Assembly (NCBI RefSeq): GCF_921293095.1
Contig: NW_025791658.1
Coordinates: forward strand, 3,286,001-3,350,000
DNA length: 64,000 bases
From: Ischnura elegans
Lineage: Eukaryota; Arthropoda; Insecta; Odonata; Coenagrionidae
Direction of reading: 5' to 3'
Both the position numbers and the translations under genes were made by a program. This document shows positions 42,781 through 53,409 of the stretch, in pieces. The stretch's first letter is position 1; each line of letters begins with the position of its first letter. The notes below the pieces were generated by a model. That model saw only the letters and a list, made by a program, of their open reading frames with translations, ran no database searches and was not told the DNA's origin.

Positions 42781-43373
42781 CACCACGTTTACCAGCCGAT
42801 CTCAGATCGGTCTAGCCGGCTCGGTCTGGGTTAGTAAACGCAGCGGCCCGACCAGGCCAGCCTGTAAGCGGGCTGGCTCAGTCCACTTTCGAAACCAGTC
42901 TGAAATCTCAGATCGAGCCGTAGAGCTCGGCCTGAGTGGTAAACGATTCGAGCTGATCAGCTCCGTTGCGCATTTCGTTCCTTCTTTGTCATCCCATAAC
43001 TGGCTGGTGTCCTAACACCCCCTGCCACACGCCTTTTAGGTGGCTTGCAGGGTATTATGTAGATGTAGATAACAGACAAAATGCAATCTTAACTCTTCAA
43101 GAGCACGTTTGGTTGTTGTGATTCATTGAGTTGGCGTGGTGAGAAATAAGATTTTAGAAATGAGTTTGGAAAGGAAGAGGAACGTATGGAGCGAGCAGGA
43201 GACGACCACTTTCCAAACAGAATCGATGGGTGAAGATCGATTCTGATCGATTCTATGAAACAATCCATACGTCAAATCCATGTTGGTAAACGCAACGCGC
43301 CGAGTCAGCTCACTTTCTAATTTCAGCTCGGTCTGAGCTCAGACCGATCTGAGATCGGTTGGTAAACATGGTG
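42781..43373. mobile_element. TIR element with 3-bp flank ATA, possible PIF/Harbinger MITE
   Basis: Termini CACCACGTTTACCAGCCGAT and, in reverse, CACCATGTTTACCAACCGAT, continuing CTCAGATCGGTCT for over 30 bp. ATA flanks both ends (42,778-80 and 43,374-76). CTCGGTCTGAG-type palindromes recur, and GTAAACGCA words lie inside. It holds a 70-bp CR1-like 3' tail at 42,998-43,068. The 3-bp duplication suggests PIF/Harbinger but is not decisive. Confidence 0.7.
42998..43068 (+). mobile_element. Short CR1-like LINE 3' tail
   Basis: GGCTGGTGTCCTAACACCCC to the GCAGGGTATTATGTAGATG end is the same 3' UTR and TAGATG tail as at 39,490-39,549. It is severely 5'-truncated and inserted within the TIR element. 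Confidence 0.82.
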
Positions 43374-43598
43374 ATAATGAAGGACATAGGTGAATCATGA
43401 ACAACTACATTGTTAAAAGGATCATTCATGTGAATGCTAGATTATGAGATATTACCTTCATTAGTATAACGGTATTGGAATATTTATACTCTGCTCTTGT
43501 CCACTCTCATTTAAAATATTCATCTGCTAAATGAAGCACACACATAAATTCCACATTACAACTTTGGACTGAGTTCAGCTACCTTTATATTATGTTAA

Positions 43599-43800
43599 CA
43601 TGTTGCGTACCGGGATATTTAAATTCCTAGGAATGCCAATTCTGGGTGGAGGCGTTGAGATTAGAAATATGTGCCTATCAGGGCATAATGCCTTTGGTTT
43701 AAACATGGTTAAAAAGCTAATGTTAGGCACGATGTGGTGAAAGTTCGTATAATGTCGTTTGTAACGACAAAACGCGTTGTGCAAGAATGAAACTATAAGT
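43599..43800. mobile_element. Partial piggyBac-like TTAA element (CACGTTGCRTACSG family)
   Basis: TTAA (43,595-98) followed by CATGTTGCGTACCGGGATAT and TTCCTAGGAAT. It matches the inverted right part of 41,465-41,778 (CATTACGCACTAACAGGCAC counterpart, AAACATGGTTAAAAAGC). The far end is not preserved. Confidence 0.6.
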
Positions 43801-43831
43801 GGAAATATTGCAATGTTTCATTTTAATAATA

Positions 43832-43970
43832 ACGTAGTTCTACCATCGTAAAATCAAGATTTTTAAGGTTTTACGACGAAATTCACGGCTATTTCCAGGT
43901 TTATTCACGGTACACAAAATTCACGGCCTATTCACGGTTTTAAGGTTTTCATGGTTGAGTGGAAACCCTG
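43832..43970 (+). mobile_element. Right end of a CAGGGTTCCCACT hAT-like element
   Basis: GTAGTTCTACCATCGTAAAA, TTCACGG repeats and the end GAGTGGAAACCCTG match the last 140 bp of 41,139-42,707. Confidence 0.75.
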
Positions 43971-44009
43971 CCGTAGAAGGTAAACATTTACGTTTAAACA
44001 ATGGGTAAA

Positions 44010-44784
44010 TTTTTACAAGAGGTACAATCCGGATTTCACCTTCAAACCTTCACTTTCCTATAGTATTTTTGCCTTCTGATTAACGTGGTGACATTCATTC
44101 CTGGTGGAAATTAATAGTTTTCGAGATATTTTAACTTTTATGGATAGCGATTTTCGGGTTCTGCGCATGCGCGGCCATATTGGAATGGCGGTAAATGAGT
44201 TTCACGGAACATGTTTGGAATTGTAAACAAGAGAAAAATATCCCTAGTGATGGTCCAATACATAACAAAGTGGGAGGTAGAAGTGGATAAATCACTTTCT
44301 GGGCACATGTAGGGGCTGGTCAACTAGAAAAAAATATCCTTCGAGCTGGTCCAGTTGGTAAAGTGGGTAAATCACTTTCCGGGCACATGTACAAGTTGGT
44401 CAACTAGAAAAAAATATCCTTCGAGCTGGTCCAGTTGGTAGGGTGGGAGGTAGAAGTGGGTAAAATGTGCTTACCTTCCAGTGCTTATGGTTGCCCAGAT
44501 GTCCCAGGCAGGTCTTCCTCAGTGGGTAAACTTTAAATTTGGCGGCATGGTAATGTTTGCGCATGCGCAGAAGGTGAAGTGCGTAAAGTAAAGGGTGAGT
44601 AAGTGAAGATCGTAAATGGCGGCGCATGCGCAGAACCCGAAAATCGCTCTCCATAAAAGTTAAAATATCTCGAAAACTATTAATTTCCGCCAGGAATGAA
44701 TGTCACCACGTTAATCAGGAGGCAAAAATACTACAGGAAAGTGAAGGTTTGATGGCAAAATCCGGATTGTACCTCTTGTAAAAT
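44010..44784. mobile_element. Foldback element with ~160-bp arms and an 81-bp internal tandem repeat
   Basis: TTTTACAAGAGGTACAATCC at the left and GGATTGTACCTCTTGTAAAA at the right begin nearly perfect inverted arms of about 160 bp. The arms include AACGTGGTGACATTCATTCC, CTCGAAAACTATTAATTTCC and GGGTTCTGCGCATGCGC. Between them a unit containing GGTCAACTAGAAAAAAATAT is repeated at 44,317 and 44,398 (81-bp period). It lies 109 bp from a TMEM65 exon on the 3' side. No coding content. Confidence 0.82.
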
Positions 44785-44892
44785 AATACCAAACAATGTT
44801 TAATGACTCATTGTTTCAGCCGAATAAACAATGAGTAACACTATACATGACACACAATACCGTACAACACATGAGGATATGCATCCACTTAC

Positions 44893-44934
44893 CTCCCCAT
44901 AATTCCTTGGCAGTTGGCGGCACCACTTTCTCGG
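44893..44934 (-). CDS. TMEM65: TMEM65-like protein, 42-bp microexon
   Basis: Two bases (CC) completing an upstream codon, then EKVVPPTAKELWG plus one base (G) that joins TG of the next exon to give Val. The acceptor is GTTCACAG (AG at 44,936-44,935). The donor is GTAAGT (44,892-44,887), a consensus site. Vertebrate TMEM65 has a short charged/Pro segment ('...E.PPPT..QLR') just before the ALPF/AIPF block, which fits. The exon encoding the mitochondrial targeting region and start codon must lie at higher coordinates. I could not identify it before the window ends. Confidence 0.85.
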
Positions 44935-44936
44935 CT

Positions 44937-45990
44937 GTGAACACAAAAGAGCGTTAACACGTATTAAAATGGATAATTAGCATCGACTGCTAGAAAAAAA
45001 ATTCTCAATCAATTAATCCCTACATGCAACTCCCATCGACTTAAATAGTAAATCTATTCTTTTCTTACATCGCTAGTAATAACTTATTACATGATAAGTG
45101 AAGGACTAGACAAAGAACTTTATTATTAGACACAACTTCCACAAAGCAAAGAAACACATTAGAAGTGTCATTTTTGGTGGTAAATTAACTTCCTTTTTGC
45201 TAATGAAACTTAATTGACCTTTACATAAGGATTTTGAAAATGCTGAAACATGACCTTTATGATCAAAAATGTTTCTGATTGCTTCAATATTGTTGATTTA
45301 CTGCACATAATATTCAAGAAATTACCAATGCACGAGAATACTGAAATAGCATATGTGGCAATACATAAATGACTATTTCTTACTTTAATTTCTAAATAAT
45401 CACAAGATGTAGTTTGGTCAGAAAAAAACATAAATGAATGAATTACACATGTTCGTTTGCTATGGATTTGTAATATCAATAATATGAAATATTGATGACT
45501 GTAACTTTTAATTTTCAAACACCTCTATCACTAGCGATCATGTTCTAAATAAATGCCACCAAAAATTTGTTACAAATTATTTTACATTTATTAATTAAAA
45601 CAATTATTATTTTTATGCAATAAAATACAATGTATGAAAAATTATATTGAAGATTGAGTCTCAAAAATCACTGTGAACAATAAATAACAAGCACATTATA
45701 ATTTTAATTTAATAATACGTGAACTTGACGCAATGGGAGTTGCATATTACTTATAATATTGATAAAGTTAATCACACATCAGTCATATTAAGTGAAACTT
45801 GTACCTGCACACAGTAAAGCCGTTCAAAATTAATGTATCCACATAGAAACGAAGTGGAACGCAGATGATCGTGACCTGAGGAGGCCAGATAATTGATTCA
45901 AATTATCCAAAAATAAGTTTAACATAAGCAGTGACGTCATTGCAAAATTAGCAGTGCTGGAACCCATTTTCCTTCACTTTTTTCTGAAAT
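44937..45990. other. Intronic or 5'-flanking sequence, no recognisable element
   Basis: AT-rich, upstream of the 42-bp TMEM65 exon. No supported feature. Confidence 0.45.
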
Positions 45991-45991
45991 A

Positions 45992-46688
45992 CAGTTAAAC
46001 CTCTTTACATCGTAATGGAGGGGACCAAAATTTGGGCATTTGATGTATGGAGGTTCACTATAGAGAGGTTTTGGTGATAGGCACCATTTTTTCATATCCT
46101 TCATAAATGAAACGCACTACTGTCTTTTAAACCATTATATTTGAGTGTTTAAACAAACATGCATGCATTAATGAACCTATATTTATTATTTAATAATAAC
46201 AGAAAGCTATGTAGTGCTATCACATGATTTTTACCATGATTCGAGAGAAAACAATGTGATCTCTCTAAATTCAACAGTAACTTAAAATGATTAGGAAGGT
46301 TAGATACCTTTTTTCTTATTTGCTGTTAGGTATGCTCTCATATGGGACAAAATGGCCACTACTACTGATTAACGTGAAAATTTCAGCATATTTAAGGTGT
46401 ATAAGAAAAAAAATAAACGTGAAACATTTATCGCTGAAAATGTCATCCCATGTCTATAATCGTGGCTGCATTAATGGTCTCTAGTTGTCACAGCACGAGT
46501 TGCGGAGGTAGTTAGGCCATCTCAGGAGTATCTCCTTGGTATGATAAGTGGAGGTTTTATGATATAAAGAGGTTCACTACAAAGAGATTTGCCTATAAAT
46601 TTACATGTAAATCTGACGGGACCGTAGGGGTGGTATGATGTATGGAGGTTTATGATGTAAAGAGGTTCACTACATAGAGGTTTTACTG
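45992..46688 (+). mobile_element. pogo-like MITE E, copy 1
   Basis: TA flanks. Ends CAGTTAAACCTCTTTACATC and CTACATAGAGGTTTTACTG; TAGAGAGGTT and TGTATGGAGGTT motifs are repeated subterminally. 697 bp, non-coding. A second copy starts at 63,842. Confidence 0.88.
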
Positions 46689-46971
46689 TATTACTCTGTA
46701 TATTTTTAATTACAGATTATTATTTACATTTCATTACAGAATTTTTTGTTTTGGCTGTGAATGTATGCATTAGAAATTTTGAGGCAACAAAATTTATAAT
46801 AATTGTCTGTTATGATTAATTATTATTTCTTTTGCCAGACCGACTATTATATCTTTCACACTGAACAAACGCACAATAAAAATGGTTCACAAAATCTTAA
46901 ACATGAGATGTAAATTTGTGAGGAAAAATTTTATTTATAAAGCACTAAAGGCATAATAAAATCTACGAGGT

Positions 46972-47098
46972 GTATAAAAAAAATAATGAAACTTAAAGTT
47001 TTTGAAAATAAACATTTATGTTTTTGCCTTCAAAACTGTCCCCATTTGGTATTATGCACTTGTTACAGTGCTTTTTCCAATCCTCAAAACAAATGGAG
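46972..47098 (-). mobile_element. mariner 3'-end relic
   Basis: Read on the minus strand: DWKKHCNKCIIPNGDSFEGK, NINV..., then the terminal repeat ending TATACACCTCGTAG. This is the mariner transposase C-terminus (usual form 'DW..RW.KCI...G.YFEGD'), from an element different from that at 11,762. The rest of the element is missing. Confidence 0.72.
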
Positions 47099-47099
47099 A

Positions 47100-48334
47100 G
47101 AATTTTTATCTTTACAACATCATTCTCACTGAAAACTGTTATTTTCTCATTGATAAAATTTTCAGTAATATCATGACTTTATAATTATTCATAATCAATA
47201 GTGTATTAATTTTGAAACATTATAATCATTGATTAAATAAATTGGCTTTAACAGCCTTTTCTTGTAAAGAGTGCATACTTACAATTTATCAACCTCATCA
47301 TCCATGATTTAGCTTACTTTTCTATAAGCCATTATTGTTTATCAACTACACAATTTCATCAGTACGCACTTTGCTATCTTTGGACAATTTTTTGAAGGGC
47401 ATAAATAATTATACATGTACTCGATGAATAACTTAATTGTGCAGCCAAAGTTTCACTCAACCTGAATGATAATTTTTCAAATGCAATAAAGACAAAATGT
47501 ATGTTTTAAGAGAAAACCGTTCAATATCTATCAGTAGAAAGGCATGCATATACTACAGGGGACACTCAAATCATGCAATTAAGAAACTGGTGGGCAAATG
47601 TTACACAGCAAAGGGTACATACGAGGACTACGTTGGGCACTTTGGTGGAAAGCTGTCGCTTTATAAACCGACAGGGAGAGTGTTGATAGAGAGAATGTTC
47701 ATTTAACACATGAACAAAGCATGTTAAAAAAGGGAGAATGTAATTTAAATGTTCCTATATTGTAACTGTAGCCATTATATAGCCATATAAAATTGAAAAA
47801 GAATTGATTAAATTTTCTGTTTAAAAAAAATGTGTGCGTGACTTATCGATCCACCCTCGTATTTGTTACGGAGAGAACGACATCTTCACATTACAAAGAC
47901 CTCATTAAAATTAAATTTCACCCATTCCTTGATTTTTTAAATGGCCTTTTCCAGAATGGCGAATTTTAAAATTCCTCGATTTCTAAAATAAATAAAAATA
48001 TTGTTCCTCTAACTTAAAATAAACCAAAAAGATGATAAATGCCCCGCAGCAACGCACTCTACCAAAATGACAGGGAGAGTATTGAAGAGAAGCATTTATT
48101 TGCAAAAAAAAAAAAGATTTGTTTTTTGCTTGAATTTTTATTTTTTATAAACAGTCTTAACTCAGACCAACCAAATTCTGAGATTATCCGCACTTTATTA
48201 AAGTGTGGAATAAAACAAAGTTATTTTATTTTATTCAGTAATGAAGCAATTCCACAAAATAACGCCTGAGACCGTGTCTTATATTAAAATTCTGAGATAC
48301 TTGTTGTTAGAACATACATAATTTTTTTTACATC
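47100..48334. other. No recognisable gene
   Basis: AT-rich. The phrase CAGGGAGAGTRTTGAWGAGA occurs near 47,670 and 48,070, a weak dispersed similarity. Nothing else supported. Confidence 0.4.
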
Positions 48335-48604
48335 CAGTGGCGTAGCCAGGAGGGACTCCACACTCCCCAGCCCCCCCCAGAAATATAGAAACAGAATTAC
48401 TTTGCTTAATAAAAGAAAACAAAAAGGTATTGAAAAAAATCATGAATTAACAAAATATTTCTTTAACAAATGAAGTTTTTTTTTGATTATGTAAAGCGTT
48501 AAAATAAATTTAAAACCCTCTACTGTGTACTATGTTTTTCGAAAATTTTCCCCCTAATTTCAGACCCCCCTCTCTCCCAAACGAAATTCCTGGTTACGCC
48601 CCTG
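48335..48604. mobile_element. hAT MITE (CAGTGGCGTAGCCAGG)
   Basis: Ends CAGTGGCGTAGCCAGG and CCTGGTTACGCCCCTG. Flanks TTTACATC and TCTGCATC (six of eight). C-rich runs lie just inside both ends. 270 bp. Confidence 0.78.
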
Positions 48605-49191
48605 TCTGCATCATTGTGTAAGGGTAAATAGAAATTTACAATAGAAAAATATACAATTACAATTTACGACATCAGCAAAATGTCAAACAATACAAAACAA
48701 ACACGTACACGTGGAAATTTTTGTGTAAGGAAGATTTTTGCTCGTGGAAAAAGTGGGGAGGGTATTGAAAAAACTCACCAAAAGTGGCAACGTAGTTCAC
48801 GTACGATCCCAAAGAGATGATCTCGTGTTTACTTACAGTGGAAAATTTTTTCAAGGAATCAAATCATTCACATTCACATACTATTTAGTGAGAGATTCTT
48901 CAAACACATACCCAAGCACGGGATTCCAAACTTACAGAAGGAAAATCCAGAGAGGTAGAGAGAGAGAGAAACATGTTGAAAGAGCAAGCAATGTTGCAAA
49001 CTATACCCTGTTCAATTCATCTTTTCAGCCGAGGGGGTGTGGCTAAAGCAAAAGAGGAAAAGTTTCTCAGCATGTGGCTTTCCTTCGGCCAATCAGACGG
49101 CAGTGGGCGTGGCCAAGCATTTTGGAAATTCATCAAATCTCACACCTTTTCTGTAGACTTATGGTAGTTGTAGTACACATTTAGCTTAGAG

Positions 49192-49493
49192 CAGTGACGC
49201 AGCGATGGGGGGGTTTTGGGGGATAAAACCCCCTCCCAGAGCTCACAGAAATTTTTAAGTTAAATCTATTTTACCTAACTGGATTAATATTGCTTATAGA
49301 ATAGTGTACCGATCAATAAAATATCCCTCAGAAGGCCCTAAAAATCACCATTTTGAACCATTTATCTTAATTTTTTTCCGGCGGAAGGCCTCCGCACCTC
49401 CCGCTAACCCTGGTGGGTATGCAATACCCCAAGCCCCCCAGTATTAGTCGCGCCTGAAACCCCCCCTAGACTTAATTCCTAGCTGCGGCCCTG
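49192..49493. mobile_element. hAT MITE with perfect 8-bp duplication
   Basis: Ends CAGTGACGCAGCGATGGGG and CTAGCTGCGGCCCTG. GCTTAGAG is duplicated exactly at 49,184-91 and 49,494-501. 302 bp, with G/C-rich runs near the ends. Confidence 0.87.
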
Positions 49494-49720
49494 GCTTAGA
49501 GAATGCGTTGGCGACTAAGGCCATTTCGCACCATTCACTGATTCAGTGGTCCTGCTCAATCTAAATTATAAAATTCAATTGAATTTTATTTATTCATAAA
49601 GATAATGATATCCTAGGAGTATAATTTTTATTTTATAGGAATAATTTTGATGAGTATCTCAAGGTTGCCCACTAAATCTGGGTCCATTAGTTTTAAGTTC
49701 GAATGTTATTTACTCATAAC

Positions 49721-49919
49721 CATAGGCGGATCCAGGGGGGGGGGCACGGGGGCACGTGCCCCCCCCAGACCCTTAAAAATATGATAGATTTTTAATACGG
49801 TCCCATTATAATTTGGTTCGTTTTGTATAACAAGGTATCCTTGTGCCCCCCCCTGAACAAAATCCTGGATACGGCCTTGCTTGTGCCCCTCCCAGAAAGA
49901 AATCCTGGATCCGCCCCTG
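49721..49919. mobile_element. hAT MITE (CAGGGGCGGATCCAGGATTT)
   Basis: CTCATAAC is duplicated exactly at 49,713-20 and 49,920-27. Right end CCTGGATCCGCCCCTG; left end CATAGGCGGATCCAGG. An internal AAATCCTGGATACGGCC is a diverged second copy of the terminus. 199 bp. On the minus strand the repeats read as Gly-Arg-Ile-Gln-Asp-Phe-type peptides, a frequent artefact of this MITE. Confidence 0.88.
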
Positions 49920-49969
49920 CTCATAACGATAAAGATATCATATTCAAAAGATTTTAAAAATTATTTTCC

Positions 49970-50187
49970 TTCACCCAAGAACGTCATCTGTTTCAACTCA
50001 TTTAAATCAAGCTCTAATAAACCATATAAGCTCCCATGCTTTATTGTCCGAGTTAAGCTGAAAAGCTAATTTTTTTCTTTTACTTGATGAGTACCTCAAG
50101 GATGCCATATGGGCCCCTTAGTATTTATCTTTGAATGTTTTTCATCTTAAGGACGAAGCAGCTTTCCAAATTCTTTGTTGATATTTA
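49970..50187. repeat. Dispersed repeat next to the hAT, copy 2
   Basis: Counterpart of 40,920-41,138. The 62-codon frames over the two copies differ at one residue within the shared part, but I see no sign of a real protein. Confidence 0.8.
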
Positions 50188-51251
50188 CCGGGTTCCCACT
50201 ACAACTACATTATAAAAATTCACGGTTATTTCCAGGTTGTCACGGTCTAAATGTCTTCAAATTCACGGTTTGTCGATAAACCATTTTAAGTGAAATATTG
50301 ATCATGTAGCAATCATTGGCTCACGTTAACTAAAAATTTAACAAATGTGACAGTCACTGTGAATGCAAACACAGCAATCAAAGTGCTCTCTCTCCTGACG
50401 TCACATATCGTTTGCAAAATTCAGCTCCGGCGAAAGGTTGCGAGCGGGAAAACGGAGGGACCAGGGTGCCACGGAAGTTGAGAAGAGTCTGAATTTTCAC
50501 AACTGTTAATGAACACTTTGGTTACCAGTCTTCCGGCTTTGGTACAGGCTTAAGGTCAATGTGTCATCATGGCACAAGGACTAATATACCTACGTGTGTA
50601 GAGAAATGCGTGGACAGTGTCTGCGAGTCGCTACCTTGGTTTGACAAGGTTCTAACTGACCATCCGCTAGTTTTGAGAAAAACCTTGTCAAAGTGTTAAA
50701 CTGCTCTATTTCTATTATTAATAGGAATTTATTTTTGATTTTTGGCAATACACTAGTGATCCACTAGATACACTAGTAATTATTACTTGAAGAAAATACG
50801 TTATTCATTTTATTTTTATACAAGTTTATATGAGTAATAAAATAAGTTAAATGCAGTTAGAACCTTGTCACACCAAATATTAGTTTTTTCTTCTTGCAGT
50901 TGGAACTTTGTCACTGTTCTAAATCTGTTATTATTTTACATAGAGGAATAAAAACCGGTGCAACACATAGAGAAACATAAACTTAGTTATCTTGAGTGAA
51001 AACACCAAATTTTGCAAAAATGTCAGTTAGAGCCTTGTCAAACCAAGGTAGCGGACTGACCGTGAAATATGATCGAAATATCCATTTTTCTTTTAATCCG
51101 TCTATCGTAGTTCTACGATCATAAAATCAAGATTGAGAGATTTTTAAGGCTTTCGGACGAAATTCACGGCTTTTTCCAGGTTTTTTCACAGTACACGAAA
51201 TTCACGGCTTATTCACGGTTTTAAGGTTTTCACGGTTGAGTAGGAACCCTG
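50188..51251 (+). mobile_element. hAT-like element (CAGGGTTCCCACT), copy 2
   Basis: Starts CCGGGTTCCCACTAC and ends GAGTAGGAACCCTG. It lacks the two MITEs nested in copy 1 but carries a different insertion (50,629-51,053). It gives the empty TTAA site for 41,465-41,778. Confidence 0.82.
50629..51053. mobile_element. 425-bp TIR element with repeated AGTTAGAACCTTGTCA motif
   Basis: Inverted ends CGCTACCTTGGTTTGACAAG and its reverse complement at 51,034-51,053, continuing for about 30 bp. The motif AGTT(A/G)GAACCTTGTCA with small changes occurs about five times inside. The hAT copy 1 lacks this block, so it is an insertion. Target duplication is not evident. Confidence 0.75.
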
Positions 51252-51282
51252 TGATTATAAAAGAAAGAAAAAGAATCTCATG

Positions 51283-52485
51283 GCCTGGTTACACGGCACA
51301 TTAGAATGTACAAGATAATGTGAGAACGTCCGAATCTCGGAATGAACGTGAAAATTCACTAAAAATAAGCAACCTTGGTAACTTTTCACCGGAAATTTTT
51401 ATCGGTACGACACGTTCCAATGCTGAGGCATCATTTTCAATTACAGTGAGTCCTCGTTTAACGTCACCTACCATTCCTGAAAAATGTGACGATAAACGAA
51501 ATGACGTTAATCGAAGCATAATATCCCATTAAAACAATGTAAAAATTGAATATCGGTTCCTAGACCTCACAATTCCTATGCGAAAAAATTTTAGCGTATC
51601 ATATCTAGGGCATTTTTTACAATGGGAATGCCAAACTATGGCATAAATACGAGTTCCTGTCTTCATCGACGACAATAGCAGCAGTTACATAAATCCTTCT
51701 CCATTTTTGTATCTTCCCGCATTTGCTTTTCGGCTTCGCTATAGTGCGGTCCAATGAATGCTACCAGACGCTACAGACCGGGGATCCGGTGCTCCGGTCC
51801 ATACCCTCGCTACGAGAATTTCTTTTCGGACCGGTCAGGAGCGAAATCAAAATGGCGCAAATGAGCGAGGGCGGGCAAACTGGGATTATGAAATCAAAGA
51901 GATGGTTTTAATAGCGAATTGAGGCGGGTGGGCGTCGCCTGGGCATCATCATCGCTGAAACATCGTCGCAGTAACAGGAACCAAAATTATTGTGAACATT
52001 GTTTTCTTGGACATTGTCGTGGAAATGTCTCTGATGCTAAAATTTGCCAAAACCGTAATCACAATTAACAATATACACACCGTTTACACTTTGAATAGAC
52101 TGACCGTATTACCGCCCACGAAACAAACAACCTGTAACGCCTGCCACTTCGCCTTTTTTCTCGCGCGAAATTTAAAATACGTGATGTTATCGCGAAGCGA
52201 AAGGGCGATAAACGAATCACGGTCGTAAAATTTTCGTGACATTATCGCGAAATGACGTTAAACGGGGTGACGTAGAACGAGGACTTACTGTACTTGAAAG
52301 AAGAGAAATGCATACAAAAAAAGTTTCCACGCTAAGGCATCATTTTCAAGGAACGCATCATACCAATAAAAATTTCCAGCGAAAAGTTACCAAGGTTGTT
52401 TAATTTTATTCAAACATGGATTTTCACAAAAAGTTAAAGCCAAATCGATTGATTTCATGTGAAAATACGCCATGTAACCACACCC
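51283..52485. mobile_element. Outer TIR element split by pogo-like MITE C
   Basis: GGCCTGGTTACACGGCACAT at the left faces, inverted, GTGTGGTTACATGGCG at the right. A second inverted pair hugs the inner insertion: CCTTGGTAACTTTTCACCGG with GAGGCATCATTTTCAA, and their complements at 52,345-52,400. The MITE inserted close to the centre of symmetry. Superfamily unknown. Confidence 0.62.
51444..52290 (-). mobile_element. pogo-like MITE C, copy 2 (inverted)
   Basis: TA flanks. Ends CAGTGAGTCCTCGTTTAACG and CGTAGAACGAGGACTTACTG, reverse of 28,208-28,960. Between about 51,746 and 51,930 it has an extra 180 bp or so (GGTCCAATGAATGCTACCAG to AGCGAATTGAGGCGGG) in place of 17 bp in copy 1. The extra block is either a further insertion or sequence lost from copy 1. 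Confidence 0.85.
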
Positions 52486-52639
52486 AAATGTACAAATGCA
52501 TGAATTTTTTAGCAGAAAATTCCATTTTTGTTCAGACAATCGTACAAGTTGAACCCATAACAGAGTCACCAAACGGCTGACTTTGCAATCGACACATTCA
52601 GTTCATCCGGCTCGTGATGGCAACTAAGCGATAGGATTC

Positions 52640-52995
52640 TGGTGGTAGAAATTGAGGTACGACCCACCAACCTCGTGGTGTTTCAAGTTTACCTGCCCAC
52701 TAGCAATCATAGGGAGGAAGAGGCAGACAAGGTGTATGAACAGCTCGAGTAAATAATTAGAGAAACTTCACGTAAGAAAAATCTAGTAGTGAAGTGGGAC
52801 CAGATCGCTTCAGTCAGGGAAGGGAGGGATGGAAATAGAAATAGGAGATTTTGGACTAGGAATGCGGAACGACAGGGGAGAGAAAGTCCAATCTTTGTTG
52901 TTTTAGTACAGTTCCATTCGGGTGGTCAAATGAGGCACAGGGGTGAAATCAAGAGAGTTAAGGGCCAAACAAAGGAAAGATCAAACCAGCCGTAA
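52640..52995 (+). mobile_element. LINE endonuclease-domain fragment
   Basis: Encodes ILVVEIEVRPTNLVVFQVYL, PTSNHREEEADKVYEQLE, a stop, then IIRETSRKKNLVV and GRDGNRNRRFWTRNAERQGR. This follows the AP-endonuclease domain of RTE-like and related LINEs ('VYMPTS..', then 'GDWNA.VG.GRDG..G.FGLG.RNERG'). The catalytic DWNA is degraded (KWDQIA). 5' and 3' parts of the LINE are absent here. Confidence 0.7.
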
Positions 52996-53096
52996 ATGCA
53001 AGACGTATAGCCGTATTTTGGTATATCTACCATATTCCCTACCCCAAGTCATTTTCTTTTTTTGCCCGAGAAAATTTCTACTTCTTCTTTTTCTTC

Positions 53097-53185
53097 AGCA
53101 GATCAAGAAATACAAGAGGAAGGTTCTTTTAATCAAGAAATACGAGGGGTAGATTCTTCTTCTTCTTGTAATTCTTGATCTGCCA
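53097..53185. repeat. Hairpin
   Basis: GCAGATCAAGAAATACAAGA faces TCTTGTAATTCTTGATCTGC across a short spacer, with CTTCTTCTT runs on either side. Confidence 0.75.
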
Positions 53186-53264
53186 CATTAGGTCTTGGCC
53201 TTACTTGAGGGATTTTTTTCTTCATTTCTTTCCTCATTACGTGTTCATTTTGTTCAATTTTTAG

Positions 53265-53409
53265 TTAACATGAGCCAATGATTGTTACGTGATCAATGTT
53301 TCTTCCTAAAATGGTGTATCCACAAACCGTGATTTTGGAGACATTTAGACCGTGACAACCTGGAAATAACCGTGAATTTTAAAATTTAGATTGAGTGGTA
53401 ACCCTGTTC
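53265..53409 (-). mobile_element. End fragment of a CAGGGTTCCCACT hAT-like element
   Basis: Reverse orientation of the first 150 bp of 41,139-42,707 (AACCGTGATTTTGGAGACAT, GACCGTGACAACCTGGAAAT), ending GAGTGGTAACCCTG. Confidence 0.75.

Noticed and set aside
48672..48854. Upstream TMEM65 exon on the minus strand (frame with HEIISLGSYVNYVATFG before a GTGAG)
   Set aside because: The donor-like site and open frame are suggestive, but the peptide does not resemble the TMEM65 N-terminal region, and no convincing acceptor precedes it.
49706..49924. Minus-strand protein with repeated Gly-Arg-Ile-Gln-Asp-Phe
   Set aside because: Translation of the hAT MITE termini (CAGGGGCGGATCCAGGATTT); a common artefact.
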